The notes under the pieces: generated by a model
Seen by the model: only the letters and a program-made list of their open reading frames with translations
What the model was told of the DNA's origin: nothing
Databases searched by the model: none
DNA from: an uncultured Cocleimonas sp.
GTDB lineage: Bacteria > Pseudomonadota > Gammaproteobacteria > Thiotrichales > Thiotrichaceae
Length of the DNA stretch: 64,000 nucleotides
NCBI RefSeq assembly: GCF_947495625.1
Contig: NZ_CANLZW010000011.1
Location: 1 to 64,000, forward strand
Direction: 5' to 3'
Shown: piece by piece, positions 39,700 to 49,349 of the stretch
How the letters are laid out: every line of letters starts with the position of its first letter
How positions within the stretch are numbered: the stretch's first letter is position 1
Translations under genes and position numbers: made by a program

Positions 39700-40710
39700 A
39701 TGAATACCGATACACGCCTGCAACAACTCACCGAATGGGTTCATCAAGACTGGCCAACTGCAACGATTGAAGTTGCTTCTGCTGATGCCAGCTTCCGTAG
39801 ATATTTTAGAGTCTCTAACATTGACGCAACGGAGAATGGAACAACCTACATTGCAATGGATGCGCCTCCTGAACAGGAAGACTGCACCCCGTTTATTGAT
39901 GTTACAACGCGTCTTCGAAATGCCGTAGTTCACGCACCAGAAATTATCAAACAGGATCTAGAACAAGGCTTTTTATTGCTTGAAGACTTTGGCAATACCC
40001 CATATTTAGATAAATTGAATGATACAACAGCTGATCTGCTTTACGGTGACGCGCTCAAATGCCTGATCAAAATCCAGCAAGCGGATACAGACGGTCTACC
40101 AGAATACGATGATGCCCTACTGCTACAAGAAATGCAGTTAATGCCAGAGTGGTTCTTAAATACACATTTAGAAATCACACCTAGCGATGAACAGCAAAAA
40201 ATCATCAACAGAACACTCCATTCGATTACCGCTGTGGTACTGCAACAGCCTCAAGTATTTGTACATCGTGACTATCATTCGCGCAATCTAATGATTACCG
40301 AAAACGCTAATCCTGGCGTGATTGATTATCAGGATGCAGTACTTGGCCCTGTGACTTACGACCTCGTTTCACTTTTACGCGATTGCTATATCAAGTGGCC
40401 GATTGAAAAAGTTAGCGAATGGGCATTAGCCTTTAAAAAAGATGCAGTAGCAGCTGGTTTAATCCACGATGTTAGTGATGAAACTTTCAGCCAATGGTTC
40501 GATTACATGGGCATGCAACGCCATATAAAAGTATTGGGTATTTTCGCCAGATTGAACCATCGTGATGGTAAAGCTAATTACCTCAATGATTTACCGCTGA
40601 CGCTTGAGTACTTTATGAATGTTGCGAATAAATACCCTATGACGCGTCCACTCGCTAATCTATTTACGGAATGGCAGACTCCCGAAAAGATTGGGACTGC
40701 AAAAAAATAA
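39700..40710 (+). CDS. amgK: anomeric MurNAc/GlcNAc kinase
   Basis: The 336-residue protein has the aminoglycoside phosphotransferase fold, with the catalytic loop VHRDYHSRNLM and metal motif GVIDYQDAVLGPVTYDLVSLLRD. With the MurU-like gene overlapping its end, it matches AmgK, which phosphorylates MurNAc (or GlcNAc) at the anomeric carbon in the Pseudomonas-type peptidoglycan recycling bypass. Specificity is inferred from the pairing. Confidence 0.88.
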   Translation: MNTDTRLQQLTEWVHQDWPTATIEVASADASFRRYFRVSNIDATENGTTYIAMDAPPEQEDCTPFIDVTTRLRNAVVHAPEIIKQDLEQGFLLLEDFGNTPYLDKLNDTTADLLYGDALKCLIKIQQADTDGLPEYDDALLLQEMQLMPEWFLNTHLEITPSDEQQKIINRTLHSITAVVLQQPQVFVHRDYHSRNLMITENANPGVIDYQDAVLGPVTYDLVSLLRDCYIKWPIEKVSEWALAFKKDAVAAGLIHDVSDETFSQWFDYMGMQRHIKVLGIFARLNHRDGKANYLNDLPLTLEYFMNVANKYPMTRPLANLFTEWQTPEKIGTAKK

Positions 40711-41390
40711 TGAGAGCGATGATACTAGCAGCTGGCCATGGAACCCGCATGCGCCCTTTGACTGATCACACGCCAAAACCGTTGCTAGACGTTGGCGGCA
40801 AACCTCTGATTGTTTGGCATATTGAAAATCTGCAACGTGCCGGATTTAAAGATATCGTCATCAATATCGCATGGCTTGGCGACTTAATTCCAGAAGCTCT
40901 TGGTGATGGTGCTGAATTTGGTGTGTCTTTGCATTATTCAGACGAGCAACAAGAAGGCGCTCTGGAAACCGCTGGCGGTATTCTAAAAGCGTTACCTTTA
41001 CTCGGTGATAAGGTTTTTCTGGTAGTGAATGGCGATGTCTGGTGTGACTTTCCTTATTCAACTGAAAATCCACTTAAAGATGACACACTTGCTCATCTCG
41101 TTTTAGTCAATAATCCGCCACAACATCCCGAAGGAGATTTCACTCTTACAGAAAATATCGTTGCGGATGGCGGTGACAATGCTTTTACCTTTAGTGGCAT
41201 CGGCTATTATCACCCTGATTTATTTAAAGATTTAGTGCCAGGCAAACATCCGCTTGCGCCTTTGTTGCGCAACGCGATGACAACTCAGCAAGTGACGGGT
41301 GAACACTTTGATGGTGATTGGCAAGATATTGGAACGCCTGAAAGACTCGACCGATTAAACCAACAATTAATAAAATCTGCTCTTAGCTAA
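40710..41390 (+). CDS. murU: MurNAc-1-phosphate uridylyltransferase
   Basis: The product of 226 residues is a sugar-nucleotide transferase. It has the N-terminal signature MILAAGHGTRMRPLTDHTPKPLLDVGGKPLI and the metal/substrate Asp in VNGDVWCD. MurU converts MurNAc-1-phosphate and UTP to UDP-MurNAc, bypassing MurA and conferring intrinsic fosfomycin tolerance in species that have it. It overlaps amgK by one base (TAATG). The start at 40710 is preferred to the frame's earlier opening inside amgK. Confidence 0.9.
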   Translation: MRAMILAAGHGTRMRPLTDHTPKPLLDVGGKPLIVWHIENLQRAGFKDIVINIAWLGDLIPEALGDGAEFGVSLHYSDEQQEGALETAGGILKALPLLGDKVFLVVNGDVWCDFPYSTENPLKDDTLAHLVLVNNPPQHPEGDFTLTENIVADGGDNAFTFSGIGYYHPDLFKDLVPGKHPLAPLLRNAMTTQQVTGEHFDGDWQDIGTPERLDRLNQQLIKSALS

Positions 41391-41428
41391 CGGCGTTGCC
41401 TGATCTTAATCAGTCAGTCATTCATAAA

Positions 41429-41448
41429 AGCCAAACTAAAGCTTGGCT
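41429..41448. terminator. short hairpin between convergent genes
   Basis: AGCCAA pairs with TTGGCT across an 8-nt loop at the 3' ends of murU and the FMN reductase gene, overlapping the latter's last codons. The stem is short and there is no strong T-tract, so termination is doubtful. Confidence 0.3.
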
Positions 41449-41972
41449 AGTGATTCACGTAATGTGTTACTCAACTCCGCATCAGCCAACTGCCCTGTCT
41501 CACTATCAAACACATCGTAGTAAGAAGCGACTGAAAAACTCGCTTTGATATCTGCGCCAAAAAACGGAGCAGACTCTTTCGCTGTTTTCAAAACACTGGC
41601 AGCGCCACCAGGCCCTGGAGATGCAGACATTATTATCATCGGCTTGCCCTGAAAGACTTTAGAATCTATGCGCGAGACCCAATCGAAAATATTTTTATAA
41701 GCGGCCGTGTAGGTGCCGTTGTGCTCAGCGAATGAAATGACTAATGCATCAGCCTCACCAATTTTATTAAAGAATTGTTTAGCTAGCTCTGGAATACCGC
41801 CTTCATTCTCGCGATCGATACTGTAGATCGGCATTTCAAAATCGTTCAGATCAAGCAATTCACTTTCGATATTTTCCTTGATCTCCTTTTCTAAAACAGT
41901 GACAGCATGAGTCACTAATTGTTTATTGATTGATTGGCGACTGCTTGATGCAGCAAAAGCTAAAACTTTCAT
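41436..41972 (-). CDS. NADPH-dependent FMN reductase-like protein
   Basis: The 178-residue flavodoxin-fold protein begins MKVLAFAASSSRQSINKQL, the FMN phosphate loop of the NADPH-dependent FMN reductase family. It contains the pairing loop ISFAEHNGTYTAAYKNIFDWVSRI and MSASPGPGGA. It may act as a quinone, azo or chromate reductase; the substrate is unknown. It diverges from a LysR-type gene with paired dyads between them, which suggests direct regulation. Confidence 0.87.
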   Translation of the reverse strand: MKVLAFAASSSRQSINKQLVTHAVTVLEKEIKENIESELLDLNDFEMPIYSIDRENEGGIPELAKQFFNKIGEADALVISFAEHNGTYTAAYKNIFDWVSRIDSKVFQGKPMIIMSASPGPGGAASVLKTAKESAPFFGADIKASFSVASYYDVFDSETGQLADAELSNTLRESLAKL

Positions 41973-42037
41973 TGGGTTTTCCTATTCGGTAATAAAATGT
42001 ATTTTAATTAAAACAACTTTAATATGTTGCACAAATA

Positions 42038-42059
42038 TGCTCAATGAGCAATATTGCTC
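42038..42059. promoter_or_regulatory. overlapping operator dyads between FMN reductase and LysR genes
   Basis: TGCTCAATGAGCA (42038-42050) and the perfect 14-bp palindrome GAGCAATATTGCTC (42046-42059) share a half-site. This gives three TGCTC/GAGCA half-sites at regular spacing in the divergent intergenic region. That layout fits a LysR-type regulator binding site. Confidence 0.55.
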
Positions 42060-42119
42060 TTAATCTGCGCATTTTTGCAACTTATTAAATTATCGAAGAG
42101 CTTTTACAATAGCGGTGAA

Positions 42120-42992
42120 ATGAATAAATGGAATGAAATAAAAACAGCCTATCAAGTGGCGCGTTTAGGGACCATCAGTGCCGCGGCCGAAGCACTGGGT
42201 GTTCACAGAGCAACCGTGCTGCGACATATTGATGCGCTTGAAGAAGAGTTAGGTGAAAAGCTTTTTCAAAGACACACACGTGGTTATATTCCAACAGAAT
42301 CTGGTTTAGATTTAATGCGAGTGGCACAAGCAACTGATGACCAATTCAATCAATTTGCAGGTCGGAGTAAAGGACGTTCAACAGAGCTCACCGGAGAACT
42401 AATTGTCACCTCGTTAAACATTGTTGCGCCGTTATTGATGCCAGCTATTGGAATTTTTCAGGCACAAAATCCTAAAACAACCGTGCGTTATTTAACCAGT
42501 GACAAACTTTTTAAACTCGAATATGGCGAAGCTCACATAGCCGTTCGAACAGGCCCTGAGCCCAATCAGCCAGACAATGTTGTTCAACCATTTGCCACAC
42601 ATCCTGTCGGTATGTATGCGCATGCAGATTATGTCTCGCGAAAAGGTAAACCTAACTCAATCAAGGATATTGCAGAGCACTCCTTTCTTGGTTTTGAAAA
42701 TATAGACAGCAAAAAAGGTAAACCGCAATTTCAGGTATGGATAGAAAACAATGTTCCAAGTAAGAATATTGTGTTCCGCTGCACTGATACAAATCTACTT
42801 GAGCTTGCTCTGGCATCAGGGATTGGAATAGGCTTCATGACAGAACAAAGAGCGAAACTGAATCAGGATCTGGTAGAAATATTTCCTCCCATTGATGAAT
42901 GGAGTGTCAGGCATTGGCTTGTTACACATGGTGATTTGCACCGATCTGCAAAAGTGCAGGCATTTCTAAAGATATTGAAAAGCAAAGAATAA
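42120..42992 (+). CDS. LysR-family transcriptional regulator
   Basis: The product of 290 residues has an N-terminal winged helix (MNKWNEIKTAYQVARLGTISAAAEALGVHRATVLRHIDALEEELGEKLFQRHTRGY) and a substrate-binding domain. The frame opens 22 codons earlier, but the ATG at 42120 gives the normal LysR start. It probably controls the divergent FMN reductase gene through the dyads at 42038-42059. The inducer is unknown. Confidence 0.9.
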   Translation: MNKWNEIKTAYQVARLGTISAAAEALGVHRATVLRHIDALEEELGEKLFQRHTRGYIPTESGLDLMRVAQATDDQFNQFAGRSKGRSTELTGELIVTSLNIVAPLLMPAIGIFQAQNPKTTVRYLTSDKLFKLEYGEAHIAVRTGPEPNQPDNVVQPFATHPVGMYAHADYVSRKGKPNSIKDIAEHSFLGFENIDSKKGKPQFQVWIENNVPSKNIVFRCTDTNLLELALASGIGIGFMTEQRAKLNQDLVEIFPPIDEWSVRHWLVTHGDLHRSAKVQAFLKILKSKE

Positions 42993-43005
42993 TTACAAAT
43001 ACGAT

Positions 43006-43088
43006 TAGCACCCCCTACTTGAATGATATTAGGTTTTTGTCTTCTAAAAACCTAAATAGAATTTATGCAGAGCAAGGGCGCTTTTTTA
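43006..43088 (+). repeat. repeat element with module B
   Basis: The core is TTAGCACCCCCTACTTG, directly joined to module B. The hairpin pairs TTAGGTTTTT (43029-43038) with AAAAACCTAA (43046-43055), 7-nt loop, then AATAGAATTTATGCAGAGC and GCGCTTTTTT. The stem differs from the copies at 21116 and 61891 by a paired C-G to G-C exchange. It follows the LysR gene by 13 bases. Confidence 0.88.
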
Positions 43089-43163
43089 GACTATAACGCC
43101 TGAGAACACAGGCTATACTCAAATTGTATCAACCTACACTACAATCAGGAAAAACCACTACTT

Positions 43164-44513
43164 ATGCAAACTTCTGACCTCACCGAAGGTAATGTACCCC
43201 GACTTTTATTAGGTCAGGCATTACCCATGATTTGGGGCATTTTTGCTGTTATCAGCATGAATCTTGCAGATACCTATTTCGTCGGCCAACTCGGCACCGA
43301 CGAATTAGCGGCGATGGGTTTTACTTTTCCCATCGTGATGATTATGAGTAGCGTTGCCTTTGGCATCGGTATTGGCGCGTCGTCACTAGTTTCGCGAGCG
43401 ATTGGTAGCAAAAAGCTCGACGAAGTTCGCGGATACACCACCTCATCCATTTTGATCGCACTAGGTATAGCGATTATTCTCGCTATCATTGGAATTTCGA
43501 CGATCGACCCAGTGTTTCGTTTGCTTGGGGCACCTGATTCTGTTTTGCCATTAATTCATGATTATATGAATATCTGGTATCTTGGCAGCTTCCTGATCGT
43601 TGTTCCCATGGTAGGCAATTCAGCGATACGTGCCGCTGGTAACACCAAGTTACCGAGTTACATTATGATTGGTATCGCAATCGTCAATGTAATCCTCGAC
43701 CCCATCCTTATCTTTGGCTGGTTTGGATTTCCAGCAATGGCATTGAAAGGTGCAGCACTGGCGACGATTATCTCTTTCTCCGTGGCGTTTATGGCCAGTA
43801 TTTATGTATTACGCTTTAAACTGGACTTTCTTGCCTTGGAGCATTGCTACCATCGTATCTGGCCTCGATGGAAAGCGATTCTACGCTTAGCAATTCCTGC
43901 AGCAGCCAGTAATATTATTTCTCCACTATCGATTGCGGTTACCACCTGGTTGGTTGCAAGTTACAGCAGTGATGCAGTCGCAGGCTACGGTATTGCTGCA
44001 CGTGTAGAAAGTTTTATGCTGATTGTTCTTATGGCGTTATCCGCCATACTCGCACCTTTTTCGGGTCAAAACTGGGGCGCAAATAAACTTGATCGTTTAC
44101 AAGAAGCTATCAAGTTTGGTTATCGTTTTTCCTGGGTATGGGGAATTGGAATAGCTACTTTACTCTGGCTCACCTCTGATTATTTACTTAGCGCATTTAC
44201 GGATAACGAAGCTGCGCTTAACTCCGCAAAAAGTTACCTAATGATCGTATCTCTAACCTTCTGCTTTCTGGGCATGGTGATGATGACGAACAGCGTCGCA
44301 AACGGCATTGGCAACCCAATTCCTGCCTTGGTATTTACCTTTTCAAGACTGCTTGTGATTTATTTACCGCTGGTTTATGTATTATCGAACGCCTTTGGTT
44401 TGCAGGGTATTTATATTGCCACTGCCGCTTCTAATATGTTGGTTGGTATTGCCGCCTGGTACTGGTCATCCAGAAAATGTCGTGGAGAGGAAATAACCGA
44501 AAGCCTTTCTTGA
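43164..44513 (+). CDS. MATE-family multidrug efflux protein
   Basis: The 449-residue protein has twelve predicted helices and two MatE repeats, starting LTEGNVPRLLLGQALPMIWGIFAVISMNLADTYFVGQLG. The family exports cationic drugs or metabolites in exchange for sodium or protons. With an Na+-NQR in the same genome a sodium-driven NorM-like pump is plausible, but this cannot be decided from sequence. AGGA lies 12 bases before the ATG. Confidence 0.9.
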   Translation: MQTSDLTEGNVPRLLLGQALPMIWGIFAVISMNLADTYFVGQLGTDELAAMGFTFPIVMIMSSVAFGIGIGASSLVSRAIGSKKLDEVRGYTTSSILIALGIAIILAIIGISTIDPVFRLLGAPDSVLPLIHDYMNIWYLGSFLIVVPMVGNSAIRAAGNTKLPSYIMIGIAIVNVILDPILIFGWFGFPAMALKGAALATIISFSVAFMASIYVLRFKLDFLALEHCYHRIWPRWKAILRLAIPAAASNIISPLSIAVTTWLVASYSSDAVAGYGIAARVESFMLIVLMALSAILAPFSGQNWGANKLDRLQEAIKFGYRFSWVWGIGIATLLWLTSDYLLSAFTDNEAALNSAKSYLMIVSLTFCFLGMVMMTNSVANGIGNPIPALVFTFSRLLVIYLPLVYVLSNAFGLQGIYIATAASNMLVGIAAWYWSSRKCRGEEITESLS

Positions 44514-44549
44514 AAGCTATATTAAAGGCTTCAAGAACTTACTTTTTTA

Positions 44550-44579
44550 GTCACCCCCTACCTTTTAGGCACTTTTTTA
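44550..44579 (+). repeat. repeat-family copy, probable MATE gene terminator
   Basis: GTCACCCCCTACCTTTTAGG is followed by CACTTTTTTA, with a CCTA/TAGG stem. It begins 36 bases after the MATE stop. It is the short-C variant seen also in the inverted repeat at 16300. Confidence 0.82.
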
Positions 44580-44695
44580 TTCGGTTTATTTACACGATAT
44601 TACGAATAGATCAATTTCCCTACTTCATTTGTTTGTTATTATCCGCTGCAACATTTTTTGTAATTACTTTCCCATAAGCGATGAGAAGCGCTTAG

Positions 44696-44719
44696 ATAAA
44701 GCTTAAAAGAAAGCTTTAT
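44696..44719. promoter_or_regulatory. 9-bp inverted repeat upstream of the RND operon
   Basis: ATAAAGCTT and AAGCTTTAT are exact inverted repeats with a 6-nt spacer, about 50 bases before the start at 44768. Position and form suit an operator. No regulator gene is adjacent. Confidence 0.4.
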
Positions 44720-44767
44720 AAAGGACTTTGCAATAAATTTTTCAGACTACTTTCAAGACCTTAACTC

Positions 44768-46135
44768 ATGAAAAAAATACTAAAGAATTTCATCTTCCTT
44801 CCTCTTATTATCGCTGCCGCTGTTGCTTTTGTGGTGATGCAAGTTAAATCAAAACAGGCAGTCGAGCATAAAGAAGTCCAGTTTCCGGTTAAAACGGTCG
44901 AAGTTCTGACGGTTGAAAAAATACCTTTTAGGACTCGTGCTGTCGCTTACGGCAATGTTGAGCCAGCAACGGTTTTACAAGCCAAGTCTGAAGTAAATGG
45001 CAAAATTAGTTATATACATCCTGATCTAAAACAGGGTGGTAGTTTGCCAAAAGGCACAACGGTACTAAGAATTGAAACAACTACGTTTCAGATTTCGTTA
45101 GATTCCAGTAAAGCAGGTTTAGCCAGCAGTCAGTCTTCTTTAAAACAAATCGAAGCAGAAGAACAAAGTGCAAAACGCTCATTAGCAATTGCGCAAAAGA
45201 ATTTGAATCTAGGATTAGCAGAACTCAAAAGAGTTGAGGTGTTGGTAAACAAACGCACGCTAGCGCGTAATCAACTGGATATTGAAGAGCAGAAAGTACT
45301 TCAGCTCCGTTCTGCCGTACAGGATTTACAAGGTAACCTGGATACATATGCCAGTAGAAAAGCATCGATACGCGCTCAAATAAAGCAATCTGAAAGTCAG
45401 GTAGACCAAAGCAAAGACACCTTGGTTAGAACTGAAGTTGTATTACCTTTTGATGCCAGAATTGGTGAAGTATCAGTCGATGCGGGTGAATTCATTTCTG
45501 CTGGAGGACAATTATTCGAAGCCTTGGGCGTAGAGGCAGTAGAGATTAATGCACAACTGCCTGTTAATCATCTTCGACCTTTGGCAAGCACCATGAATGC
45601 AATGCCTGAGCAAGGTAAGGCACAGAATCTAGGCAATCTACAACAAGCTATTACCAACTGGAATCTAGATGCAAAAGTACGCATTGTCGGTAGTGAAACA
45701 AGCGCAGAATGGGATGGTAAATTAATCCGCTTGAGTGAATCTGTCGACCCAACCAGAGATACCGTCGGCATGGTAGTCTCTGTAGAAAAGCCTTATGACG
45801 GTGTTATCCCCGGGCAACGTCCGCCATTACTCAAAGGTATGTATACCTCTGTGGAGTTTCTTGCACAGGCAAAAAACATGTTAGTGATTCCGCGTAAAGC
45901 ATTGCATCAAAATCGTGTTTACGCTGTTAGTGCTGAAAATACCCTGGTTATCCGTCCTATCACGGTTAGTTTTTCTCAAGGTCAGTTGGTGGTTATCAAG
46001 GATGGACTTAAAGCCGGAGATAAAATCATCACCAGTGATCTGGTTCCTGTCATCGAAGGCATTAAACTTGAGCTGATTGAATCTGACGATTTTCAGAATG
46101 AGATTAAAGCAATGGCGCTGGGTAAAGAGTCATGA
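44768..46135 (+). CDS. RND efflux periplasmic adaptor subunit
   Basis: The 455-residue membrane fusion protein has an N-terminal anchor (about 7-26). A biotinyl-lipoyl-like half follows (VNGKISYIHPDLKQGGSLPKG), then a coiled-coil hairpin (about 110-220), a barrel and a C-terminal proximal domain. It links the inner-membrane pump to an outer-membrane channel. The stop overlaps the pump gene start (ATGA), so the pair is coupled. No TolC-like gene is in the window. Confidence 0.9.
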   Translation: MKKILKNFIFLPLIIAAAVAFVVMQVKSKQAVEHKEVQFPVKTVEVLTVEKIPFRTRAVAYGNVEPATVLQAKSEVNGKISYIHPDLKQGGSLPKGTTVLRIETTTFQISLDSSKAGLASSQSSLKQIEAEEQSAKRSLAIAQKNLNLGLAELKRVEVLVNKRTLARNQLDIEEQKVLQLRSAVQDLQGNLDTYASRKASIRAQIKQSESQVDQSKDTLVRTEVVLPFDARIGEVSVDAGEFISAGGQLFEALGVEAVEINAQLPVNHLRPLASTMNAMPEQGKAQNLGNLQQAITNWNLDAKVRIVGSETSAEWDGKLIRLSESVDPTRDTVGMVVSVEKPYDGVIPGQRPPLLKGMYTSVEFLAQAKNMLVIPRKALHQNRVYAVSAENTLVIRPITVSFSQGQLVVIKDGLKAGDKIITSDLVPVIEGIKLELIESDDFQNEIKAMALGKES

Positions 46136-49100
46136 TTCGTTATTTCGCGTCTCATCCGACTGCCGCCAATATCTTAATGTTGGCGATTATCGCCATTGGT
46201 TTAGTTGCCCTGCCCGGGTTGAATAAGGAGACCTTTCCTAAAATTGAACTGAATCAGGTCCAAGTATCGGTGGCTTATCCTGGCGCCTCTCCTTCTGATG
46301 TTGAAGAAGGTATCTGTAACCCCCTGGAAGATGCCACAGATGGCATTAGTTTCACCAAAGAGCAACGTTGTGAAGCGCGCGATAATATCGGCATGCTCAC
46401 CTTGGAAATGCAGGAAAGCGGTGAAATCCGCCAGTTTATTGATGATATAAAATCTGCGGTAGATGGGATTACAGACTTTCCCGAAAATACCGAAGACCCA
46501 GTCATTACCGAATTAGGTAGAACGGAATCTGTTGTCACCGTAGCAATCACTGCAAACAGCTTATCTTCGCCCGAACTCAAAACCCTGGCTGAGTATTACC
46601 GCGATAAATTACTGTCGATACCACAAGTGCCGATTGTGACCGTATCCGGTTTCTCAACGCATCAATTAAATGTTCTGGTTAAACCCGAAGCAATGCTGAA
46701 ATACGATTTAAGCATTCAAGGTATTGCTGATTTGATTAAATCACAATCATTAGAATTACCCGCTGGCATTCTTGAATCCAAAGATACTTCGTATCAAATT
46801 CGTTTTGATAACGCCCGTAAAACGGCATCGGAACTCGCTTCTTTGGTCATCATCAATACTAGTAAAGGTGGCGAAATTCGATTAGGCGATATCGCCACAA
46901 TTGAAGATCAATTTGAAAATCAGGAAGAGCGAGTAGAGTTAGATGGCAAACAGGCTGCCCTACTCACGGTAAATAAGAATACCAGTGACGACACCATTAC
47001 CATTTACGATGCGGTGAAAGGCTTCGTTGATGAAGAAAATGTGCGTCTACCGGATGGCACTGAACTTACACTTACCAAAGATGGCGCCAGTATCGTTAAA
47101 GACCGTCTACAGCTATTATTAAAAAATGGTTGGCAAGGTTTGTTTCTGGCAACTCTTGTGCTGTTTTTGTTCTTCAATTTCCGCTATACCTTCTGGGTTG
47201 CACTGGGATTACCTGTCTCATTCCTCGGCGGTTTAGCGGTTATGAGTGCTCTAGGGGTCAGCATCAATATGATCTCGATGGTTGCCTTATTGATGGCAAT
47301 CGGTATCTTGATGGATGACGCTATTGTGCTCTCCGAAAGTATTTCCCACGAATATAATCATGGGAAAAGCCCGAAAGATGCCGCCATTATTGGCACGCAA
47401 AAAGTCGCTCGAGGGGTGTTTTCATCCTTTGTGACCTCAGCATTATTATTCGGAAGCTTGTTATTTATGAAGGGTGACATAGGCCAGGTGATGGGGGTGC
47501 TGCCGGTGGTGTTACTCTCGGTGCTAACCTTTAGCTTGCTTGAAGCCTTTCTGGTGTTACCCCATCACCTTAGACATTCTCTGGAGCACAGTCATGACAA
47601 AGAGAAAGCCAAATGGCGCCAGGTATTTGAGGCTAACTTCTTAAGACTTCGAGACCTATTCACTTCACTTGCGCGTACTGCAATCACTTACCGCTATATC
47701 ACTGTGGGTATCGCTTTTGCGATGCTGGTATTGTCCATTGGCATGCTGGCAACCGGCACGATTAAATTTAAATCGTTTCCAGACCTAGAGGGCAATAGAC
47801 TCGAAGCAAGGATTTTATTTCCACAAGGAACACCATTAGCAAAAACGGAAGCCTTGGTAGATAAACTCATTTCTGCTGCGCGAAAAACTCAAGAGCAATT
47901 CCAGCCCGATGAGTCAGCCCCCTTGATCAAAAACATTCAGGTTGCCTACAGTGAAAACAGTGACTCCAGCGAATCTGGTGCGCATTTAGCGACGGTAAAT
48001 CTGGAAATACTCGATACTGAATCACGCAATACCTCGTTAAAAGACTTTGAGCCAGCATGGCGTGAGAATACTGGACATATACCAGGAATCATTAGCTTAC
48101 AGTTTAAAGAGCCTTCGCTAGGCCCAGCGGGTCGCGCCATTGAAATTCGTTTAAGTGGTAACGACCTCGATGAATTATCCAAGGCGTCTTATGAAATTCA
48201 AAACTGGTTAATTGGTTATGACGGCGTATCGAATATTCTTGATGATCTGCGCCCCGGTAAACCACAGTATAAAGTAAAACTTTTACCAGGAGCCTTAGCT
48301 GCTGGAGTAGATGCACAAACCATTTCCTCGCAATTACGCGCGGCGTATCAAGGCGCAAAAGTAAATGATATTTACAAGGGACGAGAAGCCTATGAAATTA
48401 ACGTCAAACTCGACAGTAGTCTGGATCAGGCATTAGCCGATTTTGACGATTTATATATCTTCTCAAAAACCGGTGAAAGCATTCCGCTAGTGAGTGTTGC
48501 CACCGTAGAAGAGTATCGTGATTACGCACGTATCGGACATGTTAACCACCAGCGTGTAGTGAATATCTTCGGCACTATCGACTCAGCAAAAGCAAATACC
48601 TCTGAAGTTTTAAATGACACCAAAGCGCGTCTATTTCCCGACTTACGAAAACGCTACCCTGATTTAAACATTGCTCTAAAAGGAGAAGTTGAGAGTGGCG
48701 CGGAAACGAATAATTCGATCCTTTCTGGATTCTTCCTCGCACTCATGGGGGTCTTTTTATTGCTGAGTTTACAGTTTAGAAATTACCGTGAACCGTTAGT
48801 GGTCATGCTAAACATCCCACTCGCCCTAATTGGTGCAATCTGGGGTCACTATATTATGGGACTAGATTTCACCATGCCGAGCATGATTGGTTTTGTGTCA
48901 CTGGCAGGTGTTGTGGTGAATGATTCGATTCTATTGGTTGAATTTGTAAAATATCGAGTCAAAGAAGGCATGGTATTGCATGATGCAGCCAGTCAGGCAG
49001 TTCATGATCGCTTCCGCGCTATTTTCCTCACGTCGATAACCACGGTTGCCGGAATGGCACCATTGTTGCTAGAAACCAGTCTGCAAGCGCAGATATTGAT

Positions 49101-49260
49101 TCCTTTGGTCACCAGTATCGTGTTTGGCATGTTGACGTCCACACTTCTCGTTTTACTGGTGTTGCCAGCAGCATACGGCATTATGGAAGATATTGGTTTT
49201 ATAGAATTAGCCGATGAAGATGACATCAATGAACGTGATGCTGTTGCACATTTAGGATAA
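46132..49260 (+). CDS. RND-family efflux transporter, inner-membrane pump
   Basis: The 1042-residue protein has the two-repeat RND layout of twelve helices and two large periplasmic loops. The proton-relay region in TM4 reads MAIGILMDDAIVLSESIS with the expected Asp pair, and TM10 reads VVVNDSILLVEFVKYR. It departs from AcrB in its loops and is closer to the less-studied HAE subfamily with FPKIELNQVQVSVAYPGASPSDVEEG. The substrate is unknown. Its only neighbour is the adaptor. Confidence 0.93.
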   Translation: MIRYFASHPTAANILMLAIIAIGLVALPGLNKETFPKIELNQVQVSVAYPGASPSDVEEGICNPLEDATDGISFTKEQRCEARDNIGMLTLEMQESGEIRQFIDDIKSAVDGITDFPENTEDPVITELGRTESVVTVAITANSLSSPELKTLAEYYRDKLLSIPQVPIVTVSGFSTHQLNVLVKPEAMLKYDLSIQGIADLIKSQSLELPAGILESKDTSYQIRFDNARKTASELASLVIINTSKGGEIRLGDIATIEDQFENQEERVELDGKQAALLTVNKNTSDDTITIYDAVKGFVDEENVRLPDGTELTLTKDGASIVKDRLQLLLKNGWQGLFLATLVLFLFFNFRYTFWVALGLPVSFLGGLAVMSALGVSINMISMVALLMAIGILMDDAIVLSESISHEYNHGKSPKDAAIIGTQKVARGVFSSFVTSALLFGSLLFMKGDIGQVMGVLPVVLLSVLTFSLLEAFLVLPHHLRHSLEHSHDKEKAKWRQVFEANFLRLRDLFTSLARTAITYRYITVGIAFAMLVLSIGMLATGTIKFKSFPDLEGNRLEARILFPQGTPLAKTEALVDKLISAARKTQEQFQPDESAPLIKNIQVAYSENSDSSESGAHLATVNLEILDTESRNTSLKDFEPAWRENTGHIPGIISLQFKEPSLGPAGRAIEIRLSGNDLDELSKASYEIQNWLIGYDGVSNILDDLRPGKPQYKVKLLPGALAAGVDAQTISSQLRAAYQGAKVNDIYKGREAYEINVKLDSSLDQALADFDDLYIFSKTGESIPLVSVATVEEYRDYARIGHVNHQRVVNIFGTIDSAKANTSEVLNDTKARLFPDLRKRYPDLNIALKGEVESGAETNNSILSGFFLALMGVFLLLSLQFRNYREPLVVMLNIPLALIGAIWGHYIMGLDFTMPSMIGFVSLAGVVVNDSILLVEFVKYRVKEGMVLHDAASQAVHDRFRAIFLTSITTVAGMAPLLLETSLQAQILIPLVTSIVFGMLTSTLLVLLVLPAAYGIMEDIGFIELADEDDINERDAVAHLG

Positions 49261-49275
49261 TCAGGTACTAATCAT

Positions 49276-49304
49276 AAAAACCCCCTCTAAGTAGGGGGGT
49301 GACT
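49276..49304 (-). repeat. repeat-family copy with terminator form on the minus strand
   Basis: Read on the minus strand it is GTCACCCCCCTACTTAGAGG then GGGTTTTT, a CCCCCT/AGGGGG stem with a T-tract. It lies between the convergent RND pump and receiver-domain genes and should terminate the latter. Confidence 0.83.
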
Positions 49305-49349
49305 TTGAACAATATTTTAACAATATTTGACTAGCTAAACCATATCAGT

